Below, one piece after another: positions 28,474 to 37,090 of a stretch of 64,000 bases of DNA. The first letter of the stretch is position 1; the number at the start of each line of letters is the position of its first letter. A model generated the notes under the pieces. The model ran no database searches. It saw only the letters and a program-made list of their open reading frames with translations, and was not told the DNA's origin. The translations under genes and the position numbers were made by a program. Origin of the DNA: Pseudomonas quercus (GTDB taxonomy: Bacteria; Pseudomonadota; Gammaproteobacteria; Pseudomonadales; Pseudomonadaceae). Location: contig NZ_JAAVJI010000007.1 in NCBI RefSeq assembly GCF_012033695.1, forward strand, positions 1 to 64,000, given 5' to 3'.

Positions 28474-28492
28474 TTGAAAGCCTGTTGAAAGC
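28474..28492 (+). promoter_or_regulatory. Direct repeat TTGAAAGC, candidate TctD operator
   Basis: TTGAAAGC occurs at 28474-28481 and again at 28485-28492, an 11-bp start-to-start spacing, which is one helical turn and the usual layout of OmpR-family half-sites. It lies 67 bp before the tctC ATG and 104 bp from the tctD start. Confidence 0.5.
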
Positions 28493-28558
28493 TTCACGCC
28501 CTAGGCTCGGGCTCAGCTTGTACTGACTATCACAAAAACAACAATCAGGACGTCGCCC

Positions 28559-29539
28559 ATGACCCCCCTACTGCGCCCCCTCGCGTTGGCAGTCGCCTGC
28601 CTTGCATTCGCCCATTCCGCGCTCGCCGAAGAGCCCAAACGCCCTGAATGCATCGCGCCAGCCTCCCCTGGCGGCGGCTTCGACCTCACCTGCAAACTGG
28701 TACAAAGCGCATTGCTGAACCAGAAGCTCCTGGAAAAGCCTATGCGCGTGACCTACATGCCAGGCGGCGTGGGTGCAGTGGCGTACAACGCCGTGGTAGC
28801 GCAACGGCCTAAGGATGGCGGCACTATCGTTGCCTGGTCCAGTGGCTCCCTGCTCAACCTGGCGCAAGGCAAGTTTGGCCGTTTCGACGAAAACGCCGTG
28901 CGCTGGCTGGCCGCCGTCGGCACCAGCTATGGCGCCATTGCAGTGAAAACCGACTCCCCCTACAAAAACCTGGATGACCTGGTACAGGCCTTGAAGGCTG
29001 ACCCCAGCAAGGTCGTGATCGGCTCAGGGGGCACCGTGGGCAGCCAGGACTGGATGCAAACCGCACTGCTGGCCAAAGCCGCCGGCATCAACCCCAAAGA
29101 CCTGCGCTATGTCGCGCTTGAAGGGGGCGGCGAAATCGTCACATCCTTGATGGGTGGGCATATTCAGGTAGGCAGTACGGACATCTCCGACTCCATGCCC
29201 CACATCGAAGCGGGCAACATGCGCATCCTGGCCGTGTTCTCGGACAAACGCCTCGAAGAACCTGGCATGAAGGACATACCCACGGCTAAGGAACAGGGCT
29301 ACGACATCGAATGGCCTGTGGTACGCGGCTTCTATGTTGGCCCCAAGGTCAGTGACGAGGACTATGCCTGGTGGAAAACCACCTTCGACAAAATGCTGGC
29401 CAGCAGCGAGTTTGCCACGCTGCGTGACCAGCGCGAGATGTTCCCGTTCGCCCTTACCGGTGCGGAGCTGGACGCCTATGTGAAGAAACAGGTGGCGGAT
29501 TACAAGGTCCTCGCCAAGGAATTCGGGCTGATCCAGTAA
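28559..29539 (+). CDS. tctC: Tripartite tricarboxylate transporter substrate-binding protein (TctC)
   Basis: A 326-residue periplasmic binding protein with a Sec signal peptide (about residues 1-22, ending ALA). The Bug/TctC fold is visible in the N-terminal CIAPASPGGGFDLTCKLV, where a carboxylate is held, and in IGSGGTVGSQDW and MGGHIQVGSTD. It delivers a carboxylic acid to TctAB. First gene of tctCBA; 43 bp to tctB. Because Bug-family ligands vary widely, the exact substrate cannot be read from the sequence. Confidence 0.93.
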   Translation: MTPLLRPLALAVACLAFAHSALAEEPKRPECIAPASPGGGFDLTCKLVQSALLNQKLLEKPMRVTYMPGGVGAVAYNAVVAQRPKDGGTIVAWSSGSLLNLAQGKFGRFDENAVRWLAAVGTSYGAIAVKTDSPYKNLDDLVQALKADPSKVVIGSGGTVGSQDWMQTALLAKAAGINPKDLRYVALEGGGEIVTSLMGGHIQVGSTDISDSMPHIEAGNMRILAVFSDKRLEEPGMKDIPTAKEQGYDIEWPVVRGFYVGPKVSDEDYAWWKTTFDKMLASSEFATLRDQREMFPFALTGAELDAYVKKQVADYKVLAKEFGLIQ

Positions 29540-29582
29540 CCCCCTCTACGCCCGCCTGCACGGGGGCGCGCCGGAGAACAAC

Positions 29583-30044
29583 ATGAATACTCTGCAACGG
29601 CTCTTCGCCGGGGTGCTGCTGGTGGCCTGTGCCGGGCTGGCGGTAATGGCATGGCCTTATCAGGCCGCGTTTTCCTATGAACCTGTGGGGCCTCGGGCCT
29701 ACCCTTTATTGCTACTTGCCTTGATGGGCCTGGCGTTCGCCTACATGATCCTGCGGCCCACGCCTATTGTGCATAGCGAGGATGACCCTGCACTAGACCG
29801 CCCTACTTTGCTCAAGATAGCCGCCTGCACCGCCTTGCTTCTTCTGTTCGCCGGCCTGTTCGAGCCGCTGGGCTTCATCCTCAGCGCTCTGCTGATTGGG
29901 CTGCCTATGGCACGGCTATATGGCGCGCGCTGGCTGCCAGCGCTGGTCGTGATCCCGCTGTCGGTTATTGCCCTTTACTTTCTGTTCGACCGTGCAATGG
30001 ACGTCCCGCTGCCGCTAGGCCTGCTCGACGTATTGGAGAACTGA
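29583..30044 (+). CDS. tctB: Tripartite tricarboxylate transporter small membrane subunit (TctB)
   Basis: A 153-residue protein with four predicted transmembrane helices (about 8-25, 40-57, 78-105 and 115-140), the known build of TctB. Sequence conservation is weak in this family, so the call rests on size, topology and position between tctC and tctA. GGAGAACA precedes the ATG. The stop is one base from the tctA start. Confidence 0.9.
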   Translation: MNTLQRLFAGVLLVACAGLAVMAWPYQAAFSYEPVGPRAYPLLLLALMGLAFAYMILRPTPIVHSEDDPALDRPTLLKIAACTALLLLFAGLFEPLGFILSALLIGLPMARLYGARWLPALVVIPLSVIALYFLFDRAMDVPLPLGLLDVLEN

Positions 30045-30045
30045 C

Positions 30046-31557
30046 ATGGATACGCTCGGTTACCTGGGTCAGGGCTTCGGCGTTGCCCTTACCCCTTACA
30101 ACCTGATTACCGCGTTGGCCGGTACGTTGATCGGCACAGTGGTTGGCCTGCTACCAGGGCTTGGCCCAATCAACGGCGTGGCTTTGCTTATCCCTATCGC
30201 GTTTGCGCTGGGGCTGCCGCCTGAATCCGCGCTGATCCTGTGCGCGGCAGTTTATCTGGGGTGCGAATACGGCGGGCGCATCAGTTCGATCCTGCTCAAC
30301 ATCCCAGGTGAAGCCTCAACAGTAATGACCACGCTAGACGGCTATCCTCTGGCCCGTCAGGGCCTGGCCGGTGTGGCCCTGTCCCTGTCGGCCTGGAGTT
30401 CGTTCATCGGTGCTTTCATTGCCACTTGCGGGATGGTGCTGTTTGCCCCGCTGCTGGCCCAATGGGCAGTGGCCTTCGGCCCCGCCGAATACTTTGCGCT
30501 GATGGTTTTCGCCATCGTATGCCTGGCTGGCATGGCCGGCAATCGACCCTTGAAGACATTTATTGCCGCGTTGATCGGGCTATTCCTATCCACCATTGGT
30601 ATCGATGCCAACAGCGGCGTGTACCGGTTTACCGGTGACAGCGTTCACCTGGCAGACGGCATTCAGTTCGTGGTGCTGGTGCTAGGGTTGTTCTCGGTAT
30701 CCGAGATACTCCTGCTACTGGAAAAGACGCACCATGGCCACGTAGCAGCGCAGGCCACCGGCCGTATGATGTTCAACCTCAAAGAAGCCACCAGTGTGTG
30801 GCTGGTCAATGTCCGCTGTGGCTTTATGGGCTTTGTGATGGGGGTATTACCAGGCGCCGGTGCCACCTTGGCCAGTGCCGTGGCCTACATGGCAGAAAAA
30901 CGCATAGCGGGTACTACCGGGAAGTTCGGCACAGGCGACCTGCGAGGCCTCGCCGCGCCCGAAACGGCTATCGGGGCTGCCGCCTGTGGGGCACTCGTGC
31001 CCATGCTCACCTTGGGCGTACCAGGGTCGGGCACCACGGCTGTGATGATCGGCGCGCTGAGCCTGTACAACATCACCCCAGGCCCCTTGCTGTTCGAACA
31101 GCAGCCGGACATCGTGTGGGGCCTGATCGCTTCGCTGTTTATCGCCAACGTGATGCTGGTGATCCTCAACATTCCGATGATCCGCGTGTTCACTCGTATC
31201 CTGTCTGTACCCAACTGGGCGCTGGTACCGATCATCGCCATCATCACCGGCATCGGGGTGTACGCCGTACACGCTACCACCTTCGACCTGTTCCTGATGG
31301 TGGGCATTGGTATCTTCGGTTATATCCTGCGCAAGCTGGACTTCCCCCTCTCGCCGCTGCTACTGGGCTTTATCCTGGGCGGCCTGATGGAACAGAACCT
31401 GCGCCGGGCGCTGTCGATATCCAACGGGGACCTGCATATCCTCGCGGGCAGCCCGATCACCATCGGTACCTGGGTACTGACCGTTGTCATGCTGGCCTTC
31501 CCCTTAGTGCGCATCTGGCGTAACCGTCAGCGTGCACGCCGGGCTGCCAATGCCTGA
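30046..31557 (+). CDS. tctA: Tripartite tricarboxylate transporter large membrane subunit (TctA)
   Basis: A 503-residue polytopic protein with about 11-12 transmembrane segments. The conserved TctA block GLLPGLGPINGVALLIPIAF is at about 37-56, and its internal-repeat copy GVLPGAGATLASAVAYMAEK at about 265-284. TLGVPGSGTTAVMIGAL is also conserved. It forms the transport channel with TctB, energised by an ion gradient. The stop lies within the start of the AbrB-family gene (eight-base overlap). Confidence 0.96.
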   Translation: MDTLGYLGQGFGVALTPYNLITALAGTLIGTVVGLLPGLGPINGVALLIPIAFALGLPPESALILCAAVYLGCEYGGRISSILLNIPGEASTVMTTLDGYPLARQGLAGVALSLSAWSSFIGAFIATCGMVLFAPLLAQWAVAFGPAEYFALMVFAIVCLAGMAGNRPLKTFIAALIGLFLSTIGIDANSGVYRFTGDSVHLADGIQFVVLVLGLFSVSEILLLLEKTHHGHVAAQATGRMMFNLKEATSVWLVNVRCGFMGFVMGVLPGAGATLASAVAYMAEKRIAGTTGKFGTGDLRGLAAPETAIGAAACGALVPMLTLGVPGSGTTAVMIGALSLYNITPGPLLFEQQPDIVWGLIASLFIANVMLVILNIPMIRVFTRILSVPNWALVPIIAIITGIGVYAVHATTFDLFLMVGIGIFGYILRKLDFPLSPLLLGFILGGLMEQNLRRALSISNGDLHILAGSPITIGTWVLTVVMLAFPLVRIWRNRQRARRAANA

Positions 31558-32590
31558 GCGTGAAGCGCCGGCTTGGTGGCTGACCGGTATCACCGGGCTT
31601 GCCGGGGGATGCCTGGCCAGCCTGGTCGGTTGGCCACTGCCCTTCATGACCGGCGCACTGATGGCCGTGATCCTGGTGCGCTGCGCCACGCCCTGGCAAC
31701 TGAGGGAAATACCCAACGGCCGCCGGTGCGGGCAATGGATCATTGGCATCGGCATTGGCCTGCATTTCACGCCCCAAGTGATCGAGCAGGTGGCCAACCA
31801 CTGGGTGCTTATTCTGGGGGGCGCGCTGGTGACCAGCCTGTCCAGCCTGGTGAGCGTGTGGCTGTTGCTGCGCACCGGTGAAGACCGCCCCACAGCGTTT
31901 TTCTCCAGCATGCCTGGTGGCTCGGGGGAGATGGTAAACCTGGGCGCTCGTAATGGCGCCAACCTGAGCCGTGTGGCTGCTGGGCAAAGCCTGCGCGTGC
32001 TGTTAGTGGTGCTGTTGGTACCGGCAGTATTCAAATACCTGTTGGGCGAGGGCGGCGTTGTTCAACACGGTGGCGCCCTGCCTTGGGGGTGGCTGGCACT
32101 GGCAGGCCTATCAGGCCTGGGTGCCGCGCTGATCTGGCAGAAGCTGAACCAACCCAACCCCTGGCTGTTCGGGCCACTGCTGGTCACGGCCAGCTTGAGC
32201 ATCGGTTTTGACCTGCAAGGTTCACTCCCCTTAGGCAGCAGCCAAGTGGGCCAATGGTTAATCGGCAGCGGCCTGGGCTGTCATTTCAACCGGGCATTTT
32301 TCCGCCGTGCGCCCTCCTTTCTCGGGCGTACCTTGCTAGGGACCCTGCTGACCATGCTTATTGCCGGGCTAGCAGCCTGGGTGCTGAGCACCGCCACCCA
32401 GTTGGACCTACGCTCGCTCACCTTGGGCATGATGCCCGGCGGCATCGCTGAAATGAGCCTAACCGCCGAAACCTTGCAACTGTCCGTTCCCTTGGTGACC
32501 GCTTTGCAGGTCATGCGCCTGCTCTTCGTGCTGTTTCTGGCCGAACCCCTGTTCCGGCGCTGGGCACAGGGGCTTCAAAAACCGTTATAG
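31550..32590 (+). CDS. AbrB-family (ammonia monooxygenase-like) integral membrane protein
   Basis: A 346-residue protein with about ten transmembrane helices arranged as two similar halves. Each half contains a [11 protein letters not shown]-type element ([14 protein letters not shown] in the first, [15 protein letters not shown] in the second), the mark of the duplicated AbrB domain. Despite the family name it is not a DNA-binding AbrB and not an ammonia monooxygenase. The start overlaps tctA by eight bases, so it is a fourth gene of the transporter operon and probably has a role in the same uptake or efflux. Function is unproven. It converges with ung, overlapping by six bases. Confidence 0.88.
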   Translation: MPEREAPAWWLTGITGLAGGCLASLVGWPLPFMTGALMAVILVRCATPWQLREIPNGRRCGQWIIGIGIGLHFTPQVIEQVANHWVLILGGALVTSLSSLVSVWLLLRTGEDRPTAFFSSMPGGSGEMVNLGARNGANLSRVAAGQSLRVLLVVLLVPAVFKYLLGEGGVVQHGGALPWGWLALAGLSGLGAALIWQKLNQPNPWLFGPLLVTASLSIGFDLQGSLPLGSSQVGQWLIGSGLGCHFNRAFFRRAPSFLGRTLLGTLLTMLIAGLAAWVLSTATQLDLRSLTLGMMPGGIAEMSLTAETLQLSVPLVTALQVMRLLFVLFLAEPLFRRWAQGLQKPL

Positions 32591-33280
32591 CGCCCAGTCG
32601 ATGGGCGTCATGTCGTGGTCTTTGAGGAACTGGTTGGCCTTGCCAAAGTGCCCGTTGCCGATAAAACCCCGGTGCGCCGATAACGGCGAAGGGTGCACGG
32701 AGGTCAGGATCAGGTGCTTGGTGTTATCGATCAGCTTGGCCTTGCTCTGGGCGTGTGCGCCCCACAGCAGGAACACCACATGCTCGCATTTTTCATTCAC
32801 GGTTTGAATGATCCGATCGGTAAACGGCTCCCAGCCCTTTTTTGCATGGGAGGCCGCATTGCTCCGCTCCACGGTCAGGGTGGTATTGAGCAGCAGTACC
32901 CCCTGCTCCGCCCATGGCTGCAGGCACCCATGGCGAGGGATATCAATGTTCAGGTCACGCTTGAGCTCTTTGTAGATATTCACCAACGACGGCGGCGTGG
33001 CGATGCCTGGCTGAACAGAGAAGCACAGGCCATGGGCCTGACCGGGGCCGTGGTAGGGATCCTGCCCTAGAATGACCACTTTTACCTTGTCCAGCGGTGT
33101 GAGGTTCAGCGCGTTGAAGATCAGCGGGCCGGGTGGGTAGATCTCTTTGCCAGCCGCCAGTTCATGGCGTAGAAATTCGCGCAACTGGCGCATGTAAGGT
33201 TGGTCGAATTCGTCTCTGAGGGCCTGCTTCCAGCTCGGTTCGAGCTTGATGCGGTCGTCTTCCGGGGCAGTAGTCGTCAT
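32585..33280 (-). CDS. ung: Uracil-DNA glycosylase
   Basis: A 231-residue family 1 enzyme that removes uracil from DNA to start base excision repair. The water-activating loop GQDPYHG (72-78, Asp74), [10 protein letters not shown] (uracil-binding Asn) and the DNA-insertion loop [10 protein letters not shown] are intact. ATG 33280 gives the family N-terminus; a longer in-frame start at 33310 lacks support. It diverges from the enoyl-CoA hydratase gene. Confidence 0.97.
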   Translation of the reverse strand: MTTTAPEDDRIKLEPSWKQALRDEFDQPYMRQLREFLRHELAAGKEIYPPGPLIFNALNLTPLDKVKVVILGQDPYHGPGQAHGLCFSVQPGIATPPSLVNIYKELKRDLNIDIPRHGCLQPWAEQGVLLLNTTLTVERSNAASHAKKGWEPFTDRIIQTVNEKCEHVVFLLWGAHAQSKAKLIDNTKHLILTSVHPSPLSAHRGFIGNGHFGKANQFLKDHDMTPIDWAL

Positions 33281-33389
33281 GTGGCAGTCCATGGAACAAT
33301 CCGGGGACACTAGGAAAGACCTTCTCTGTTGTCAATCGAACTGACCCAAGCGGTCCACAATTCCAACAAGCGTTACACAGAGGTGTTCG

Positions 33390-34493
33390 ATGAACCTGAG
33401 TTTCGAAGAATTGATCGGGGCTAGCGGCGCGTGTATCGCTATCGCTACGCTAGACGCCCCCAAGTCCCTCAATGCGCTTTCGTTGCCCATGATCGAGGTG
33501 CTGCTGGAGAAGTTGGAGGCTTGGGCCCAAAACCCGCGTATCGCTTGTGTGTTGCTCAAGGGCAACGGGGCGAAGGCGTTCTGTGCCGGAGGCGATGTTC
33601 GCACACTGGTTGAGGCCTGCCGCTCGCACCCTGGCGAAATCCCTCCCTTGGCGGCACGTTTTTTCGAAGCTGAATACCGTTTGGACTATCGCCTGCATAC
33701 GTTCAAGTGCCCGGTCATCTGCTGGGGCCATGGCTATGTGCTGGGGGGCGGTATGGGCCTGTTGCAAAGCGCCGCCGTCCGTATCGTCACACCGACCAGC
33801 CGCCTGGCCATGCCAGAGGTGAGCATCGGGTTGTACCCAGACGTGGGCGCGGGATGGTTCTATAACCGCCTGCCCGGCAAGCTGGGGTTATTCCTGGCCA
33901 TGACCGGAGCGCAGGTCAATGGCACCGATGCGTTGGACCTGGGGCTGGCTGACCGCCTGCTGCGCGACGACCAGCAGGACGCCCTGATCGATGGGCTGGT
34001 ACAACTGAATTGGCAGGAAGACGCTCAGGTGCAGCTGACCAGCCTGCTGCGCGCCTTGGAACACGAGGCACTGGCCGACCGCCCTGCCCCGAAGTGGCTA
34101 GCGCGCCGTGCCGCCATTGATGACCTGCTTGATGTGGCCACCCCTGTGCAAGCATGGAAAGCGATCGCCCGCTGGCACGATCATGCCGACCCAGACCTCG
34201 CACTGGCCGCGCGCAACCTGGTCAACGGCTGCCCCCTCACCGCGCACTTGGCCTGGCATCAACTCAAGCGCGCCCGCCGCTTATCACTGGCTGAAGTGTT
34301 ACGCATGGAGTTCGGCATCAGCCTTAATTGCTGCCGCCACCCAGAATTCAGCGAAGGCGTGCGCGCCCGGTTGGTGGACAAGGACAATACGCCCCACTGG
34401 CACTGGCCGGACGTGGCGGCGATCTCCGAAGCGGTTGTACAGGCGCACTTCAGCCCGGCTTGGGAGGGCGAGCATCCTCTAAGGGACCTGTAA
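33390..34493 (+). CDS. Enoyl-CoA hydratase/isomerase family protein, 3-hydroxyisobutyryl-CoA hydrolase-like
   Basis: A 367-residue crotonase-fold enzyme. The oxyanion-hole segments are KAFCAGGDVRTL and GYVLGGGMGL, and MPEVSIGLYPDVGAGWF carries the Glu and Asp expected of 3-hydroxyisobutyryl-CoA hydrolases rather than ordinary hydratases. The extra about 100 C-terminal residues compared with a 260-residue hydratase also match the hydrolase branch, which acts in valine breakdown. No other valine-degradation gene is adjacent, so a different acyl-CoA substrate is possible. Confidence 0.85.
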   Translation: MNLSFEELIGASGACIAIATLDAPKSLNALSLPMIEVLLEKLEAWAQNPRIACVLLKGNGAKAFCAGGDVRTLVEACRSHPGEIPPLAARFFEAEYRLDYRLHTFKCPVICWGHGYVLGGGMGLLQSAAVRIVTPTSRLAMPEVSIGLYPDVGAGWFYNRLPGKLGLFLAMTGAQVNGTDALDLGLADRLLRDDQQDALIDGLVQLNWQEDAQVQLTSLLRALEHEALADRPAPKWLARRAAIDDLLDVATPVQAWKAIARWHDHADPDLALAARNLVNGCPLTAHLAWHQLKRARRLSLAEVLRMEFGISLNCCRHPEFSEGVRARLVDKDNTPHWHWPDVAAISEAVVQAHFSPAWEGEHPLRDL

Positions 34494-34574
34494 CGCCTGC
34501 ACTGTTCGAACGGGCCAGTGCGCCTCGCGCCTGTTGTCGGGATAACCGTCTACCGGGTTAGCCGTCGGCCAGCG

Positions 34575-34985
34575 TCATCGGCGGTCCCAGCCCCCTCTTC
34601 CGCCATAACCACCACGTGGCCCCCAACCCGGCCCGCCCGGGCCACGGCCTTGCCAACCCGGGCCTTGCCAACCAGGCCCACGGTCGTGACGCCATTGGGG
34701 TGGAGGGCCGCCCTGCCAGCCGGGGCCAGGCCGAGGCGGTGGGCCAGGGCGCCAGGCCGGTGGAGGGGGTAATGGGTAATACCGAGGCGGCGCCACGTAG
34801 TACCGCGGAGCGGGAGAAATGTAATAACCCCCCGCATACCCATAGGGATACCCGTAGGAGCGCTCTACGTATACAGGGCCAGGCGCGCTGTACACCTCTG
34901 TACGTACGTAACTGTCAGTCGCATAGGGCGCACAGCCGGACAGGAGTGCGCTAAAGACGGCAATGATCGATAGGGTGCGATACAT
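34575..34985 (-). CDS. Pro/Gly/Tyr-rich lipoprotein of unknown function
   Basis: A 136-residue lipoprotein (lipobox LLSGC, Cys18). The mature part is low-complexity: a Tyr/Gly/Pro region (about 40-75), then Pro/Arg/Gly/Trp repeats of the type GPGWQG (about 88-130). I chose ATG 34985 because it opens directly into a good signal peptide; the upstream frame to 35078 does not. Such tails are often surface-exposed or bind other envelope components. I do not recognise a defined family. Confidence 0.72.
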   Translation of the reverse strand: MYRTLSIIAVFSALLSGCAPYATDSYVRTEVYSAPGPVYVERSYGYPYGYAGGYYISPAPRYYVAPPRYYPLPPPPAWRPGPPPRPGPGWQGGPPPQWRHDRGPGWQGPGWQGRGPGGPGWGPRGGYGGRGGWDRR

Positions 34986-35084
34986 GGGGCGGCCTCCGGG
35001 ACCGCAGTGGGATAGCTGCACAACCTCAGACTCTGTTTTAACGATCCAGTGCGTTTTAGGAAACACCTGGTAATACATCTGCGC

Positions 35085-35768
35085 CTATCGGCACACCGAC
35101 CATCCGCCCATGTCCAGGTGGAAGTGATTGCGGTGCGCAGCGTTGTAGTCCGGTCCCAGTACGGTGCTGAAGTACCGACAGGCCGACGTGCGCGCTGTTC
35201 GCAAGAAGGCTGCATCCGCATCGGCACCGTTCCACCCCTTAAGCACGCTGATGCGCCGGCCATTGGCCAAGCGGAACGCAGAAATGTCCAAGGCATTGGC
35301 AGTGGCGTGCTGGCTGAGGCGCCCCTGGGCGCGGTGGTAGATATTGCGGCAGGCATAGCTACCTAGGTGCTCGACCTCCACTACGGGTGAATTGAACGCT
35401 GTTTGAGCTGCCGGTTGTAGCCCGTAGCGTTCAAACAATGCGAACGCAACGGCCACAGGGCAGGTCGCAAGGAAACTGCTACTCAGGCGTACAGGCCCTC
35501 CGCTTATCCTCACCACATTCACCAACGGACAACGGCTACTTGGCGCAGCGTCTGCCCGGGCACGGGCCACGAGGTTTGTCGTGGCAAGGGCGGCTTTGCA
35601 CAAGTCAGGGTCGCTACGCAGGCGCAGGAGTTTATAGGGGGTCAGCCAGTTGGGCGGTTGCGCAATGTCTAAAGGTGCCCACGGGTTCCATTGGGAAAGA
35701 AGTGGAACGGTCCACCAGGCCAGCCACAGCGTTAGCCCAAGGCCTATCCAGACGCCTAGCGTGCGCAC
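35085..35768 (-). CDS. Extensin-like C-terminal domain protein, possible zinc peptidase-fold envelope protein
   Basis: A 227-residue protein with an N-terminal hydrophobic segment (about 5-25) that anchors or exports it. The extensin-like domain (about 55-225) contains CPLVNVVRISGGPVRLSSSF and, later, SQHATANALDIS and HRNHFHLD. The His/Asp spacing of the last two motifs is that of M15/LAS zinc peptidases acting on peptidoglycan, so a cell-wall role is plausible but inferred. It is followed on the minus strand by the Pro/Gly-rich lipoprotein after 99 bp. Confidence 0.82.
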   Translation of the reverse strand: MRTLGVWIGLGLTLWLAWWTVPLLSQWNPWAPLDIAQPPNWLTPYKLLRLRSDPDLCKAALATTNLVARARADAAPSSRCPLVNVVRISGGPVRLSSSFLATCPVAVAFALFERYGLQPAAQTAFNSPVVEVEHLGSYACRNIYHRAQGRLSQHATANALDISAFRLANGRRISVLKGWNGADADAAFLRTARTSACRYFSTVLGPDYNAAHRNHFHLDMGGWSVCR

Positions 35769-35781
35769 AGCAACGCCTGTG

Positions 35782-36615
35782 TCAGAGCAGGCCCATCTGC
35801 GCCGACGGCTCAGGTTCGGTCAGCGCAGGCATACCCGGCAAACGCGCCATCAGCCGGGCATGGAAGCGTTGCGCAAAGGCCGGTGCGTCCAGGTTATCTG
35901 CCGTGTGTAGAAACACGTAGGGGCATTTGCCGGCCTCGATCCATGTCGCGACCTTCTCCACCCAAGGGTCCAGAAACGGCTCGTTATCTTCCACATTGGG
36001 CAGCCCAATGATCCGCACCTGTGGGTGGTGGGTAAAGGCAGCCGGGCGTGGAGGTACATGGGGCTTCTTTTCCTGCGCGTGCACAATGCGAGGGTCTGTG
36101 GACGTTACGCTGAACAACGCGCGCGGGTCCAGGCAGATCCGCTCGGTACCCGTGGACAGCAGTAGCCGGTTGAGGGCGCGTTCTTCTTCACCACGGGCAA
36201 AAAACGCGGGGTGGCGTACCTCTACAGACACGGGCCGCCCCAAGGCTTCGATAAATACGGCCAGTTCACCCAGGCGCGCCGGGCTGAAGCTGGCCGACAG
36301 CTGCAGCCAGACAGTAGACACCCTTGGGCCGAGCGGAGCCAGCAACCTCAAAAAGGCCTCGGCCGCCTCTACCTGGGTGGCCAGGTCACCCTCGTGGCTG
36401 ATGTCGCGGGGAAACTTGGCCGTGAACCGAAAATGCTCAGGCATTTCCCGCGCCCACCGCTCTACAGTGCTTTCAGCGGGCCGGGCATAGAATGTGGTAT
36501 TGCCCTCTACCGCGTTGAAGGTAGTGGCATACAGCCGCAGGGCATCGGCAGCGGTAGATTCAGCGGGGTACAGGCGACCACGCCAGGCAGGGTCGCTCCA
36601 CGAAGGACAACCCAA
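35782..36615 (-). CDS. DUF72 family protein (YecE-like)
   Basis: About 277 residues with a TIM-barrel-like DUF72 pattern: GCPSWSDPAWRGRLYP at the start, FNAVEGNTTFYARP, FRFTAKFPRDISHE and the late YVFLHTADN. No biochemical function is established. The frame has no ATG or GTG at the right place: TTG 36615 removes the usual LPYYLG residues that are encoded just upstream, whereas CTG 36642, overlapping the stop of the preceding gene (CTGA), would keep them. The start is therefore uncertain. It follows a small hypothetical gene in the tsaB-side cluster. Confidence 0.85.
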   Translation of the reverse strand: MGCPSWSDPAWRGRLYPAESTAADALRLYATTFNAVEGNTTFYARPAESTVERWAREMPEHFRFTAKFPRDISHEGDLATQVEAAEAFLRLLAPLGPRVSTVWLQLSASFSPARLGELAVFIEALGRPVSVEVRHPAFFARGEEERALNRLLLSTGTERICLDPRALFSVTSTDPRIVHAQEKKPHVPPRPAAFTHHPQVRIIGLPNVEDNEPFLDPWVEKVATWIEAGKCPYVFLHTADNLDAPAFAQRFHARLMARLPGMPALTEPEPSAQMGLL

Positions 36616-36638
36616 GTAATAAGGTAGGTGAGCGGAAG

Positions 36639-36941
36639 TCAGATGTGCACGTCCAGGCCAAGCACTTCCCCTTCCCAGTCCACAAAGGTGGCGGTAGTCA
36701 TGTAGCTGGCCAAGGCAGATGCTACCCGTGCATTGACGCCACGGAACATTTCTTCGTGCTGACGGGCAGAGAACACAGGCACCAGCGAGCCGCGACTTCC
36801 ACCCGCAGCAGGTCGCTGGCGAGCTTCGATCACCTCGGTTTCACCTTCCTGATCGTCGACCGCTTCGTCTACCCTTGCCAGGCCGCTACGTGGCTTGCGC
36901 TTGATCGGGTAGGCGCGCGATCCCACTCCGTCTATGCGCAT
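36639..36941 (-). CDS. Small conserved-looking hypothetical protein
   Basis: A 100-residue soluble protein, charged and disordered in the first half (KRKPRSGLARVDEAVDDQEGETEVIEAR broken by Pro/Gly) and with a more regular C-terminal segment (about 65-100: FRGVNARVASALASYMTTATFVDWEGEVLG). There is no signal peptide or membrane helix. It precedes the DUF72 gene and probably overlaps its true start. I do not recognise the family. The ORF is the only frame in this space and its codon use resembles neighbours. Confidence 0.65.
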   Translation of the reverse strand: MRIDGVGSRAYPIKRKPRSGLARVDEAVDDQEGETEVIEARQRPAAGGSRGSLVPVFSARQHEEMFRGVNARVASALASYMTTATFVDWEGEVLGLDVHI

Positions 36942-37090
36942 AAGGGGGCTCGGTTAACTGCTGTCTATAGGCAGGCACTGTAGCGTGAGGCTGCACTGCC
37001 TGGTGATAACTTGACCACATAAACTGTAAAAGGTTTATAGCCTGTCTTCGAACAAGAAGCGATCAGCCCACGACCTGTGGCACGTAGCGG

